Shown piece by piece: positions 49,879 through 60,093 of a stretch of 64,000 nt of DNA. The DNA comes from Vibrio nereis NBRC 15637 (lineage in GTDB: Bacteria; Pseudomonadota; Gammaproteobacteria; Enterobacterales; Vibrionaceae), in NCBI RefSeq assembly GCF_001591105.1, contig NZ_BCUD01000006.1:1-64000 (forward strand), given 5' to 3'. Each line of letters opens with the position of its first letter. Position 1 is the first letter of the stretch. The notes under the pieces are model-generated. The model searched no databases. It saw nothing but the letters and a program-made list of their open reading frames with translations, and had not been told where the DNA came from. The position numbers and the translations under genes were made by a program.

Positions 49879-51192
49879 TTATGCAGCTTCTTCGACGAAA
49901 GATGGCTCAGCAGATTTCGCTACAAAGAACATTGCAACAATCGCAGCAGCAGTCGGCAGTAACCAGCCCATACCCACATCAAATAGTGGCAATACGTTTA
50001 GTGCTGAAACATCTACACCAGCGACTTTTGCAGCATCGATAAGAGCGAATAGCAGCGACACTAAGATAACCACGCGATAAGCGACTTTTGGATTTGGCAG
50101 TAGCTTGCGCACAAAGGTTAGAGCCACCAGCGCAATTGCAACCGGGTATAGTGCAAACAGTACTGGAACCGATAGCGAAATTAGCTGAGAAAGACCGACA
50201 TTCGCAACGACTGCACATGCTGTACCGATAATGATAACCCAAGCTTTGTAAGGCACTGCAGAGATCGAACGGAAGTAATCAGAACACGCAGAAATCAAAC
50301 CAATCGCTGTTGTTAAACACGCCAGCAGTACAATGGCAGATAGAACTAGCTGGCCATATGGTCCAAATAGAGACTGCACGTATGCGCTCAAGATAGCACC
50401 ACCGTTGTCCGCACCACCTGCAACAGCAGCACTAGTCGCACCTAGGTAGAACAGCGAAATATAAACAAACGCTAGACCTGCCGCTGCAATAAATGCCGCA
50501 CTGATCAAGTATTTCGTGGTCGCAGCATCATCTGTAATGCCTTTGCTGCGCAAGGCGTCAACCACTAGTACACCAAACATCAGAGACGCAAAAGTGTCCA
50601 TCGTGTTGTAACCTTCAAGGAAGCCTTTTTGTAGCGGGTAAGCGAGGTACTCACCTTGAGCCGCTAAAACTTCACCTTGAGGATCGACAAACACTGCAAT
50701 TGCCAACGTGATCAGGCCAATGAATAGCACAGGAGTCAGTACTTTACCGATCATATCGATCAGGCGGCCTTGGAACCATGCAAACAACATAGCAACAGCA
50801 AAGAAAATGACTGAAAATGCCGTTAGATGGAATTGGCCTGCATCAGCAATGAAAGGCTTCACCGCCATTTCATAGGCAACCAAACCTGTACGTGGGGCAG
50901 CAAATGCAGGGCCGATGATGATAAAGATCAACACCGCCATAATAATTGCGGCACGCTTAGGCAGATCTTTCGTCATGTGCTCCCAGCTACCACCAGCCAG
51001 TGCAATAGCAATAATAGTAATCAGGGGTAAACCAACGGCAGTTAAAAGGAAACCTGTCATCGCAGGTAAAAGGTTGTCACCAGCTAGTTGCCCTGCAAAA
51101 GGAGGAAAAATAATATTACCCGCGCCTAAAAAGAAGGCAAAAAGCATAAAGCCTACGGCTATGATGTCTGTTAATTTTAAAGTCTGTTTCAC
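49879..51192 (-). CDS. brnQ: Branched-chain amino acid transporter BrnQ (LIVCS family)
   Basis: A 437-residue inner-membrane protein with about 12 transmembrane segments and the family start IAVGFMLFAFFLGAGNIIFPP (about 10-30). It is a cation-coupled importer of Leu, Ile and Val. It has its own terminator; the 308-bp upstream region carries its promoter. Confidence 0.94.
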   Translation of the reverse strand: MKQTLKLTDIIAVGFMLFAFFLGAGNIIFPPFAGQLAGDNLLPAMTGFLLTAVGLPLITIIAIALAGGSWEHMTKDLPKRAAIIMAVLIFIIIGPAFAAPRTGLVAYEMAVKPFIADAGQFHLTAFSVIFFAVAMLFAWFQGRLIDMIGKVLTPVLFIGLITLAIAVFVDPQGEVLAAQGEYLAYPLQKGFLEGYNTMDTFASLMFGVLVVDALRSKGITDDAATTKYLISAAFIAAAGLAFVYISLFYLGATSAAVAGGADNGGAILSAYVQSLFGPYGQLVLSAIVLLACLTTAIGLISACSDYFRSISAVPYKAWVIIIGTACAVVANVGLSQLISLSVPVLFALYPVAIALVALTFVRKLLPNPKVAYRVVILVSLLFALIDAAKVAGVDVSALNVLPLFDVGMGWLLPTAAAIVAMFFVAKSAEPSFVEEAA

Positions 51193-51500
51193 TAGAGACC
51201 CTTTACTTATATTTTCATTGATGTTGTGCGTGCTGAGCAGTCATATTTGCTACTCAATCGATATATATGGAATAGCATAATGACCAAACGCTCATCTATT
51301 CGCAACCCTAAAGCCAAAAACACCATATAAATTTACCATTCAAACCAAAAAGCAGTGAAAAACACCAACTTTAAAAAGAAAACCAGAAAAAACCGCTAAC
51401 GATAAACATTAATGATAAATATGAAATTAGAACAAGAATCCAAACTTTTAGTTAACATTAAATTAAAACACTCAACAAACATTAATTTTCAGAATAAATA
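51193..51500. other. brnQ-trmN6 intergenic region
   Basis: Very A/T-rich 308 bp between divergent genes. I see no ORF, RNA gene or clear operator in it. Confidence 0.5.
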
Positions 51501-52220
51501 ATGAACAACAAAAAAAACTCAACCAAGGATTTTCTATTTAAGCAGTTTGCGATTAGAGGAGGATCCTCTGGTATGCCTGTCAGCACCGACGGCGTACTGC
51601 TAGGTGCATGGTCAAGAATAGATAAGGCCCAACGCATATTGGATATAGGCACTGGAACAGGTCTTCTGACATTAATGTGCGCCCAACGTAACCAAAACGC
51701 GACCATCGAAGCCATTGATATCGACGTACATGCTATGGATGCAGCTGCGTTCAATGTAGAACAATCACCTTGGGCTGAGCGCATTTGCCTGTATCACAGT
51801 GACGTACTAAACCATTCGTTTGACGCCCTCTTCGATACCATCGTCTGCAACCCACCCTACTTCAATAGTGGTGAACAGGCGAAAAGTAGCCAACGAGCAA
51901 CCGCTCGACATACCGATTCGCTAAAGCACAGTGAATTATTAGCTCGATGCTCTCAGTTACTAAACCCAGAAGGGAATGCCAACTTTATCCTTCCGCTAGA
52001 AGAAGGACGCCAGTTTATCGAGACAGCCAAGCTTGACGGATGGCACCTTCAAACACTGTGCGAAGTAAAACCAACGGAGCGAAAAGCAATACATCGTTTG
52101 TTGATTGAACTGGTTAAATCTCCTTGCGAGGCCAGCCTTGAGTCACTGACCATACGAGAGAAAGATGGATACAGCGACGCGTTTGTAACACTGACCAAAG
52201 ATTTTTATTTGAAGATGTAG
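51501..52220 (+). CDS. trmN6: tRNA1(Val) (adenine(37)-N6)-methyltransferase TrmN6 (YfiC)
   Basis: A SAM-dependent methyltransferase of 239 residues that modifies A37 of tRNA-Val1. The SAM motif DIGTGTGLLTLM (about 50-61) and the N6-adenine catalytic motif NPPYF (about 116-120) are present. No ribosome-binding site is visible before the start. srmB is next, as yfiC and srmB are neighbours in E. coli. Confidence 0.92.
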   Translation: MNNKKNSTKDFLFKQFAIRGGSSGMPVSTDGVLLGAWSRIDKAQRILDIGTGTGLLTLMCAQRNQNATIEAIDIDVHAMDAAAFNVEQSPWAERICLYHSDVLNHSFDALFDTIVCNPPYFNSGEQAKSSQRATARHTDSLKHSELLARCSQLLNPEGNANFILPLEEGRQFIETAKLDGWHLQTLCEVKPTERKAIHRLLIELVKSPCEASLESLTIREKDGYSDAFVTLTKDFYLKM

Positions 52221-52309
52221 TAATAAAGGTGTGATCCTTATCACCGAACACACTATAATGCTTCCCCTTTATATAATGTTCACACCAACAAGCTTGTGGA
52301 GACATCAGA

Positions 52310-53542
52310 GTGATCAAAAATTTTGCTGAATTAGAGTTAGATCCTAACCTACTCGTCGCAATCGAAGAAATGGGTTACACCCGTCCAACACAGATTCAGG
52401 CTGAAGCGATCCCACAAGCTTTAGATGGTCGAGATATTCTTGCATCGGCTCCTACGGGCACGGGTAAAACGGCCGCTTTTGTTCTGCCAGCCTTGCAATA
52501 CTTACAGGATTTTCCTCGCAGAAAACCTGGACCTGCACGTGTTCTTATCCTAACCCCAACGCGTGAACTAGCCATGCAAGTCGCAGATCAAGCTCGCGCA
52601 CTTGCAAAGAATACCAAGCTGAACATCTTCACCATTACTGGCGGCGTTCAGTATCAAGAGCACGCAGATATTCTGGCAACCACACAAGATATTGTTGTTG
52701 CAACACCGGGCCGTTTGATGGAGTACATCGAAGCCGAGCGCTTTGACTGCCGCGCAATTGAATGGCTGATCCTAGATGAAGCAGATAGAATGTTGGATAT
52801 GGGCTTTGGTCCAACCGTTGACCGCCTTTCTTCTGAATGTCGCTGGCGTAAACAAACGCTCCTTTTCTCCGCTACTCTCGAAGGCAAAGGGGTTGAAGGC
52901 TTTACCGCCGATCTACTGAAAGATCCTGCAGAAATCGATGCAGAACCATCACGACGCGAACGTAAAAAAATCGCGCAATGGTATCACCGTGCCGACGATA
53001 TGAACCACAAACTTGAGTTGCTAAAGAAAATCATCACAGAACAAGCAGAACGTTCGATTATTTTCTTGAAGACTCGCGAACGCTTGGCTGAACTTCGTGC
53101 TGAACTTGAAAGTGCTCAGATTCCATGTGCATGGATCCAAGGTGAAATGCCTCAGGATCGCCGTAACAACGCGATTGCTCGCTTCCGCGACGGCACAGTT
53201 AACGTACTATTGGCGACTGACGTTGCTGCGCGTGGTATCGATTTACCGGATGTCAGCCACGTTATCAACTATGACATGCCACGCAGCGCAGACGTTTACC
53301 TACACCGTATCGGCCGTACGGCTCGTGCGGGTAAGAAAGGTAACGCGGTATCTTTGGTAGAAGCCCACGACCAACCGATGATGGATCGCGTAGCTCGTTA
53401 CGTAAACGAAGATATCAAAGAACGTTTTATAAAAGAGCTTCGTCCAAAGCACAAAAAGCCTGTGTTTAAGAAAAAGAAAAAAGACGACAAGAAAAAGGTC
53501 GCTACAAAAGCGAAAAAGAAAGTCGTAAAGAAGAAAAAGTAG
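52310..53542 (+). CDS. srmB: ATP-dependent RNA helicase SrmB (DEAD-box)
   Basis: SrmB helps early 50S subunit assembly. The 410 residues have Q-motif, APTGTGKT, PTRELA, DEAD, SAT, and the C-terminal helicase motifs ARGIDLPDV and HRIGRTARAG, then an extremely Lys-rich tail (about 382-410) that probably binds RNA. The start is GTG 52310 with GGAG at 52297-52300. SrmB rather than RhlE/DeaD is chosen from the length, the N-terminus FAELELDPNLL and the neighbour trmN6. Confidence 0.92.
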   Translation: MIKNFAELELDPNLLVAIEEMGYTRPTQIQAEAIPQALDGRDILASAPTGTGKTAAFVLPALQYLQDFPRRKPGPARVLILTPTRELAMQVADQARALAKNTKLNIFTITGGVQYQEHADILATTQDIVVATPGRLMEYIEAERFDCRAIEWLILDEADRMLDMGFGPTVDRLSSECRWRKQTLLFSATLEGKGVEGFTADLLKDPAEIDAEPSRRERKKIAQWYHRADDMNHKLELLKKIITEQAERSIIFLKTRERLAELRAELESAQIPCAWIQGEMPQDRRNNAIARFRDGTVNVLLATDVAARGIDLPDVSHVINYDMPRSADVYLHRIGRTARAGKKGNAVSLVEAHDQPMMDRVARYVNEDIKERFIKELRPKHKKPVFKKKKKDDKKKVATKAKKKVVKKKK

Positions 53543-53563
53543 TCACTACTTTTTAAGCAAACA

Positions 53564-53597
53564 AAAATGCCGCTTCGATTGAAGCGGCATTTTTATA
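53564..53597 (+). terminator. srmB terminator
   Basis: AAAATGCCGCTTC - GATT - GAAGCGGCATTTTT. Confidence 0.9.
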
Positions 53598-53710
53598 TCG
53601 ATATGTAGGTGATTAATATTCGAAGCCGACTATTAATCACCCCTTCAAAGCGTTTGAGGCTAGAACAAGGCGACAGAATTCACGCCTAAAGAGCTCTTCT
53701 GCTAGACGCT

Positions 53711-53835
53711 ATACTCAAAATAGTTGGTGCTATAGCAAGGCAGCAATCGAATCCGACCCCAGGAGCATAGTGCGCTATGTGACTGGGGCGGATGAGTGAA
53801 GCTAACGCAGCTAGAGCTCCAAATATAAAGAGTAT
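53711..53835. repeat. Palindromic intergenic repeat (MITE-like) next to prfC
   Basis: A 125-bp element with imperfect ends ATACTC...GAGTAT. The outer arms (about 26 bp, near 53711-53736 and 53810-53835) are about 75 percent complementary. The core is a symmetric hairpin: CCCCAG (53757-53762), CATAG (53766-53770), TGCG, CTATG (53775-53779), CTGGGG (53783-53788). From memory, sequences with this core are scattered in Vibrio and related genomes. The right end touches the prfC stop codon. The preceding 80 bp (53640-53710) look like a decayed relative. Confidence 0.65.
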
Positions 53836-55424
53836 TAGTGTTCGCGGGTCGCGCGGAACTCAACCTCAGGGAATCGCTCTTTCGCTAAATTCAGATTCAC
53901 CATCGTTGGCGCTATGTAACTTAGGTTATCGCCACCATCCAACGCCAAGTTGGTTTGGTTCTTACGCTTGAACTCTTCCAGTTTCTTCTCGTCGCTACAT
54001 TCTACCCAGCGCGCGGTTGCAACGTTCACGCTTTCATAAATGGCTTCAACGTTGTATTCCGCTTTAAGACGCGCCACGACTACATCAAACTGAAGCACAC
54101 CTACTGCACCTACGATAAGGTCATTATTTTGCAATGGGCGGAATACCTGTACTGCGCCTTCTTCCGAAAGCTGTACCAAACCTTTAAGCAGTTGTTTTTG
54201 CTTCAAAGGATCTTTTAAGCGAATACGACGGAACAATTCAGGTGCAAAGTTAGGAATGCCCGCAAACTTCAGGTTTTCACCTTGAGTAAAGGTATCACCA
54301 ATCTGAATAGTACCGTGGTTGTGTAGGCCGATAATATCACCGGCGTAGGCATTCTCAGCGCGTGAACGATCTCCAGCCATAAAGGTAACAGCATCCGAGA
54401 TGTTAATCTGCTTACCTAAACGAACATGGTTCATCTTCATGCCTTGAGTATACGTACCCGATACAATACGCATAAATGCAATACGGTCGCGGTGCTTAGG
54501 ATCCATATTCGCTTGGATCTTAAACACGAAACCAGAGAATTTTTCTTCACTAGCTTCAACTTGACGCTCATTCGCCTGGCGTGGCATTGGGGCCGGAGCC
54601 CACTCGGTCAGACCATCTAGCATGTGGTCAACACCAAAGTTACCCAGTGCAGTACCAAAGTAAACTGGCGTTAGCTCACCCGCTAAAAATAGCTCTTGGT
54701 CGAATTCAGGACACGCACCAATCACAAGCTCAAGCTCTTCACGCAGTTGCTCAGCCAGTTCCGCACCAACGGCCTCGTCCAGCTCTGGGTTGTCTAAACC
54801 TTTGACGATGCGCTGCTCTTGGATTGTATGACCTTGACCTGTGGTGTATAAAATCGTTTCATCACGGTGAATGTGATACACACCTTTAAATTCTTTACCA
54901 CAGCCAATTGGCCATGAGATCGGAGCACAAGCGATGTTCAGTTCGCTTTCTACTTCATCGAGTAGCTCCATTGGATCACGGATATCTCGGTCAAGTTTGT
55001 TCATGAACGTAACGATCGGTGTATCACGAAGACGCGTCACTTCCATCAGCTTACGAGTACGGTCCTCGACACCTTTAGCGGCATCGATAACCATAAGACA
55101 AGAGTCAACCGCGGTCAGCGTACGATAAGTATCTTCTGAGAAGTCTTCGTGCCCTGGAGTATCCAGCAGGTTAACCAGACACTCGTTGTAAGGAAACTGC
55201 ATTACCGAGGTCGTGACCGAAATACCACGCTCTTTTTCCATTTCCATCCAGTCAGATTTGGCATGTTGCGCAGAGCCACGGCCTTTTACACTACCCGCCG
55301 TTTGGATCGCGCGTCCGAAAAGTAGTACTTTTTCAGTAATGGTTGTTTTACCCGCATCCGGGTGCGAGATGATAGCGAAAGTCCTACGTTTAGACACTTC
55401 GCCCAAAAAAGCTGTATTTGACAT
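53835..55424 (-). CDS. prfC: Peptide chain release factor 3
   Basis: RF3 is the GTPase that recycles RF1 and RF2 from the ribosome. The 529-residue protein (ATG 55424; a TTG one codon upstream is also in frame) matches E. coli RF3 (529). The G-domain has SHPDAGKTT (G1), DTPGHEDFS (G3) and NKLDRD (G4). The palindromic repeat abuts the stop codon. Confidence 0.96.
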   Translation of the reverse strand: MSNTAFLGEVSKRRTFAIISHPDAGKTTITEKVLLFGRAIQTAGSVKGRGSAQHAKSDWMEMEKERGISVTTSVMQFPYNECLVNLLDTPGHEDFSEDTYRTLTAVDSCLMVIDAAKGVEDRTRKLMEVTRLRDTPIVTFMNKLDRDIRDPMELLDEVESELNIACAPISWPIGCGKEFKGVYHIHRDETILYTTGQGHTIQEQRIVKGLDNPELDEAVGAELAEQLREELELVIGACPEFDQELFLAGELTPVYFGTALGNFGVDHMLDGLTEWAPAPMPRQANERQVEASEEKFSGFVFKIQANMDPKHRDRIAFMRIVSGTYTQGMKMNHVRLGKQINISDAVTFMAGDRSRAENAYAGDIIGLHNHGTIQIGDTFTQGENLKFAGIPNFAPELFRRIRLKDPLKQKQLLKGLVQLSEEGAVQVFRPLQNNDLIVGAVGVLQFDVVVARLKAEYNVEAIYESVNVATARWVECSDEKKLEEFKRKNQTNLALDGGDNLSYIAPTMVNLNLAKERFPEVEFRATREH

Positions 55425-55640
55425 CAAAAGTTCTTCTTCTGTCTGGTTACCAGAAGGAAAAAATCAGTTAACCTGATGCTTCTGGGTGTTCGATTCAATT
55501 TTGCGCGGTATTCTCTCTTATATTCACTGATGGGGCAACTTTCACGGTAAAAATGACCGAGTAAGGAAATGCAAGCGTAAACGCAACAATGTCTATCGAT
55601 CCAAGTGACTAATAGAAGAAGCAAGGAACTAGATATCACT

Positions 55641-57692
55641 ATGCTGAAAAGCAAAAAAATCCATTCTCTCGCCTTTCGTCAAGCTAAAACCGTTTTCTTA
55701 GTGTCGGTTATTCTTGGTATTTGCTTTAGTTTCTATCACATTTTGATGGACCTGCACCAAGAACAAACAAAAATTGAAGAGCACTATCAGTTTAAGCTGC
55801 TGCAGAACTACTCCAATGCCAGTCAAGCCGCTTACCACCTAAACCCACTGTTGGCAGAACAAGTCGCGACGAGCTTAATGATGGATAGTGCTATCTACAA
55901 AGTCGAGATAATTGACGATTTTGGTGAAATCTTAGACAAACAAGAAAGCCCAGTGCCAAAATCCAGCCTATTAATTGATATTGTTTCGAGCTACCTAACA
56001 CCGCCATCTCCGGTTTTTAAAACGGAGCTTCATCAACCCAACTCACACATTACCGTGGGTACGTTGAGCTTTTCCGTCAGTGGCATCAACATTGCCAAAG
56101 GGTTCATTAATAAAGCCAGTAAGGTGTTACTTTTTGATTTATTGAGAAATGCAGTCCTGACTTTTATCCTGCTGGTTTTCTTTTACCACAAGTTATCTAA
56201 ACCATTAGTCACCCTAATTAATTGGGTTAAATCTCTGCACAATGGACAAGATACCTTACCCCCTTCTACCCTACACCGGGGTGATGAACTGGGAGATTTA
56301 GCCAAGTCATTCCACAACCTGTTTAACGACAAAGAGAGCGCTAAACGTAAGCTCAACCAGCTCGCTTACTATGATTCTTTAACTGGGTTAGCGAACCGTA
56401 GCCAAGTGCTTCAATTACTTTCGAATACTCTGAGAGAGGCAGAAGACACTCAGCAAGCTGGAGCCCTGTTCTATATGGATCTGGACCGCTTTAAAACCAT
56501 CAATGACTCTCTTGGTCACGATATCGGTGACAACCTAATCAAAGCAGTCTCATTACGCTTAAAATCGTGGCTACAGGAGGGGCATACGGCTGCTCGAATT
56601 GGTGGTGATGAATTCGTTATCCTGCTCCCTAATACATCCAAAGAAGAGGCCAAGATACGAGCTCAGCAACTTTTATCACTGATTTCTAATCCTTACTCGA
56701 TCGATGGCCACCAGCTCTACTGCACGGTTAGTGCGGGGATCACAACATTCCATTCAACAAAGACAACCAATATCGAAGTGCTGCGCCAAGCTGATACTGC
56801 GCTCTATCGAGCGAAAGTAGGAGGGAAGAACAACTATGTATTTTATCATCCAGAAATGCATGCTCAGGTCGAATCCGTCTTAGAAATTGAACGGGGATTG
56901 CACGAAGCGCTAAAAGAAAACCAGTTGGAGCTTTACTACCAACCTCAAGTCAACGAAAAACACCAAATTATCGGTGTTGAAGCACTCATTCGCTGGAACC
57001 ATCCGGAGAAAGGCGTTCTCCCCCCAGGAGTCTTTATGCCAATCGCCGAAGAAACAGGACAAATACTGCAAATTGGTAATTGGATTATTGAACGGGCTTG
57101 CTTCCAGTACGCCGAGTGGAAAAAACAGGGTGCACTTCCTGACACATTTTGCCGCGTGGCGATTAACATCAGTCCGTTACAGTTTTCTCAAGACTCATTT
57201 GTAGAACAAGTTAACAGCGCGTTAAAGCAAGCAGATATTAGTGGCAAGAATATTGAACTAGAGATTACCGAAAACTTACTGCTGGAAAATGTCGAAGGTT
57301 CGATAAACAAAATGGAGCAGCTAAAAGAAAACCAACTCAAGATTTCAATTGATGATTTTGGGACTGGCTACTCTTCATTAAAGTACTTAAAACACCTCTC
57401 TGTTGATGTTTTAAAAATCGATCGCTCTTTTGTTACGCAACTTCATTTAGATGAAAGCGATCAAGCCATTGTCGATGCGATTATTATGACGGCTAAACGC
57501 CTTAACTTAGATGTGATAGCTGAAGGGGTAGAAGATACTGACGAACTTAGCGCGCTCAAAGCACTTGGCTGTCATCAATTTCAAGGATACTTGTTCGATA
57601 AACCACTGCCAGCTGAAGAATTAGTAAGCCGATTTAAGTCCAATTATTACCCTTTGGAAGAGACTTGTAATTCCACGGCGCTAAGAGTTTAA
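55641..57692 (+). CDS. Membrane GGDEF-EAL protein (c-di-GMP turnover)
   Basis: A 683-residue inner-membrane protein with two transmembrane segments (about 15-36 and 168-187) around a periplasmic sensor region, a HAMP-like linker, a GGDEF domain (active GGDEF at 321-325) and an EAL domain (EAL at 447-449, DDFGTGYSSL, AEGVED). Both catalytic signatures are intact, so it could make or break c-di-GMP. The RxxD inhibitory site is absent (QEGH in its place). ATG 55641 is preferred; a GTG 12 codons upstream is possible. The signal is unknown. Confidence 0.9.
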   Translation: MLKSKKIHSLAFRQAKTVFLVSVILGICFSFYHILMDLHQEQTKIEEHYQFKLLQNYSNASQAAYHLNPLLAEQVATSLMMDSAIYKVEIIDDFGEILDKQESPVPKSSLLIDIVSSYLTPPSPVFKTELHQPNSHITVGTLSFSVSGINIAKGFINKASKVLLFDLLRNAVLTFILLVFFYHKLSKPLVTLINWVKSLHNGQDTLPPSTLHRGDELGDLAKSFHNLFNDKESAKRKLNQLAYYDSLTGLANRSQVLQLLSNTLREAEDTQQAGALFYMDLDRFKTINDSLGHDIGDNLIKAVSLRLKSWLQEGHTAARIGGDEFVILLPNTSKEEAKIRAQQLLSLISNPYSIDGHQLYCTVSAGITTFHSTKTTNIEVLRQADTALYRAKVGGKNNYVFYHPEMHAQVESVLEIERGLHEALKENQLELYYQPQVNEKHQIIGVEALIRWNHPEKGVLPPGVFMPIAEETGQILQIGNWIIERACFQYAEWKKQGALPDTFCRVAINISPLQFSQDSFVEQVNSALKQADISGKNIELEITENLLLENVEGSINKMEQLKENQLKISIDDFGTGYSSLKYLKHLSVDVLKIDRSFVTQLHLDESDQAIVDAIIMTAKRLNLDVIAEGVEDTDELSALKALGCHQFQGYLFDKPLPAEELVSRFKSNYYPLEETCNSTALRV

Positions 57693-57709
57693 CCGGTGGA
57701 GTTATCCCA

Positions 57710-58156
57710 TTAAAAGAAGATGTAGCTCATGATAATAGCATCTTCTTTACCCTTCTCTGTGGGGTAATAATTTATGCGCCGATCGACCTCATTAAAGCCT
57801 GTTGATTCGTATAAACCAAACGCATTGGTGTTGCTTTCTCTTACTTCGAGCCACGCACTTTCAGCTCCCTGACTCTCGCACATATCGATAAAGGCATTGA
57901 TGAGTTTTTTACCATACCCCTTGCCTTGATGTTCAGGGTTCACTGCCACATTCAATAAAGTGACTTCACCAACAATGTTTTGTGCGTAGAAGTAGCCTAG
58001 AACCCGCTCTCCATCAGTAAGAACATGATGGCATCCGCCACGAGAGTTTAAATCGCGAATCATGTTTGTTGACCACGGGTGAGAATGAGCCACCTTTTCG
58101 ATAGCTTCCACTTGCTCTAAGTGTTTTTCGGCTAATGGTAAAATAGAAAGAGACAT
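57710..58156 (-). CDS. rimI: Ribosomal protein S18 alanine N-acetyltransferase RimI
   Basis: A GNAT acetyltransferase that acetylates the N-terminus of S18. With the start at ATG 58156 the product is 148 residues, exactly as in E. coli. The acetyl-CoA motif AVNPEHQGKGYGKKLI (Q/RxxGxG/A, about 69-84) is clear. Its ATG is separated from the holD stop by a single base, so it is translated from the holD message, as in E. coli. Confidence 0.95.
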   Translation of the reverse strand: MSLSILPLAEKHLEQVEAIEKVAHSHPWSTNMIRDLNSRGGCHHVLTDGERVLGYFYAQNIVGEVTLLNVAVNPEHQGKGYGKKLINAFIDMCESQGAESAWLEVRESNTNAFGLYESTGFNEVDRRINYYPTEKGKEDAIIMSYIFF

Positions 58157-58157
58157 A

Positions 58158-58556
58158 TTATTGATACGAACAAATTTGCTGCCACAACGCTCGGCGTTGT
58201 GCTTGATTTCCATTGATCTGACCTAACTCAGGAGAGGACAACACTTTGGCATTAAGCTTCTCTTGAGCTTCACAACCCGCAAACCAGATCCACTCTAGCT
58301 GGTGTTCCGATAGCTGATGCAACTGTTCGGGATAAACATGTAACGCTTGTTCAAGAGATAAATTGATACTCTTCAACACACGCTCAAAAAGAAGTGCGGT
58401 CTCTTTTTGGGGAAATTGAGGGGAGACGAGTAACAACTGACACGTTTCTTGCAATACTAACTGTGGCGCCTGATAGCCTTGCAGCCTTTCAGGATGAGCG
58501 AGCTCATAGCTCTGAATACCCATTTCTTGTAAATATTGCATCTCGTGTGGTGACAT
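58158..58556 (-). CDS. holD: DNA polymerase III psi subunit HolD
   Basis: HolD joins chi (HolC) and the clamp-loader complex at the replisome. The 132-residue protein aligns with E. coli psi (137) over its whole length, notably the C-terminal RRALWQQICSY. rimI follows at once, the conserved holD-rimI pair. Confidence 0.9.
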   Translation of the reverse strand: MSPHEMQYLQEMGIQSYELAHPERLQGYQAPQLVLQETCQLLLVSPQFPQKETALLFERVLKSINLSLEQALHVYPEQLHQLSEHQLEWIWFAGCEAQEKLNAKVLSSPELGQINGNQAQRRALWQQICSYQ

Positions 58557-58674
58557 AAAGAATCGTTACTGGTTAGAACGAGCCAATCCTAACATAAAAC
58601 TAAGAAGTTCGATGACACATTTTATCACTCTTGTCTTAGCATTTACCGCTACTCTTTATCCCATAAAGTGAAAT

Positions 58675-58701
58675 ACAAAAGCGCCACTCTATGAGTGACG
58701 C
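58675..58701 (-). terminator. glmM terminator
   Basis: Minus-strand hairpin GGCGTCACTC - ATA - GAGTGGCGC with a short T-run, 31 bp after glmM; one mismatch in the stem. Confidence 0.7.
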
Positions 58702-58731
58702 CTCTATTATAACGAAACTTTCCAGCGAGAT

Positions 58732-60072
58732 TTAAAAGCTGGCTTTAACCGTATCAGCAATCTTCAAAGCAGACGCTTTAACCAATTCGGAATCTTCACC
58801 TTCCACCATAACGCGGATCAGAGGCTCAGTTCCGGACTTACGTAGCAATACTCGTCCCTTGTCACCTAGCTTGGCTTCCACTTCAGCTACAGCAGCTTGG
58901 ACTGCTTCAGCTTCTAATGGGTTGGAGTCACCAGAGAAACGAACATTCTCCAAAACCTGTGGGTAAAGCGTCATACCTTGAGACAGATCATGCAGAGACA
59001 TATCGCTACCCACCACTGAAGCTAACACTTGCAGCGCAGCAACAATAGCATCACCCGTCGTCACTTTATCAAGCAAGATGACATGGCCAGAGTTTTCTGC
59101 ACCGATCTTCCAGCCTTTCTCTAGTAGTTGCTCCATAACATAGCGATCACCAACTGCAGCACGCACAAACGGGATTCCGAGCTGTTTAAGGCCATTCTCC
59201 ATGCCTAGGTTCGTCATTAACGTACCTACCACACCACCTTTGAGCTCACCACGGCGCAACGCATCGCGTGCAATGATGTAAGCAATCTGGTCACCATCCA
59301 CTTTATTCCCGAGGTGATCAACCATGATGATACGGTCGCCGTCACCATCAAATGCGAGACCTAGATGCGCTTGTTCTTCAACAACACGTTTCTGTAGAGC
59401 ACGAACATCTGTTGCGCCCACTTCTTCGTTAATGTTGATGCCGTTAGGCTCTACACCCATCGCAATCACTTCTGCGCCAAGCTCTTTGAAGACGCTCGGT
59501 GCAATGTGGTAAGTCGCACCATGAGCACAATCAACCACGATTTTTAACTCGCCTAAACTAAGCTCTGACGGGAATGTACTCTTACAAAATTCGATGTAAC
59601 GGCCTGCTGCGTCATTCAGTCGAGATGCTTTACCTAATAAAGCCGACTCTACGCAGTCAATCTCTTTGTCTAACTCAGCTTCAATAGCCAACTCTACATC
59701 ATCCGGAAGCTTGGTCCCTTCTGACGAAAAGAACTTAATGCCATTATCGTAATATGGGTTATGTGAAGCAGAAATCACAATCCCCGCTTCAGCACGAAAT
59801 GTTTGTGTCAGGTACGCTACTGCAGGTGTAGGCATTGGGCCAGTAAATGATGCTTTTAAACCCGCCGCAGCTAAGCCAGCCTCTAGAGCGGACTCCAGCA
59901 TATAACCCGAAATACGCGTATCTTTACCGATAATAACTTTTTTTGTGCCTTGTTTTGCCAACACACGACCTGCCGCCCAGCCAAGCTTTAATACAAAGTC
60001 AGGTGTAATTGGGTATTGGCCAACTTTGCCACGGACACCATCTGTACCAAAATAACGTCTCTTATCAGACAT
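58732..60072 (-). CDS. glmM: Phosphoglucosamine mutase GlmM
   Basis: GlmM converts GlcN-6-P to GlcN-1-P for UDP-GlcNAc, a precursor of peptidoglycan and LPS. The 446 residues contain the phosphoserine loop [12 protein letters not shown] (Ser about 102), the metal loop DGDGDR (about 241-246) and the C-terminal [12 protein letters not shown]. It starts 21 bp after folP, the usual ftsH-folP-glmM order. Confidence 0.96.
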   Translation of the reverse strand: MSDKRRYFGTDGVRGKVGQYPITPDFVLKLGWAAGRVLAKQGTKKVIIGKDTRISGYMLESALEAGLAAAGLKASFTGPMPTPAVAYLTQTFRAEAGIVISASHNPYYDNGIKFFSSEGTKLPDDVELAIEAELDKEIDCVESALLGKASRLNDAAGRYIEFCKSTFPSELSLGELKIVVDCAHGATYHIAPSVFKELGAEVIAMGVEPNGININEEVGATDVRALQKRVVEEQAHLGLAFDGDGDRIIMVDHLGNKVDGDQIAYIIARDALRRGELKGGVVGTLMTNLGMENGLKQLGIPFVRAAVGDRYVMEQLLEKGWKIGAENSGHVILLDKVTTGDAIVAALQVLASVVGSDMSLHDLSQGMTLYPQVLENVRFSGDSNPLEAEAVQAAVAEVEAKLGDKGRVLLRKSGTEPLIRVMVEGEDSELVKASALKIADTVKASF

Positions 60073-60093
60073 GATATTTCCTTTATGTTCTTT

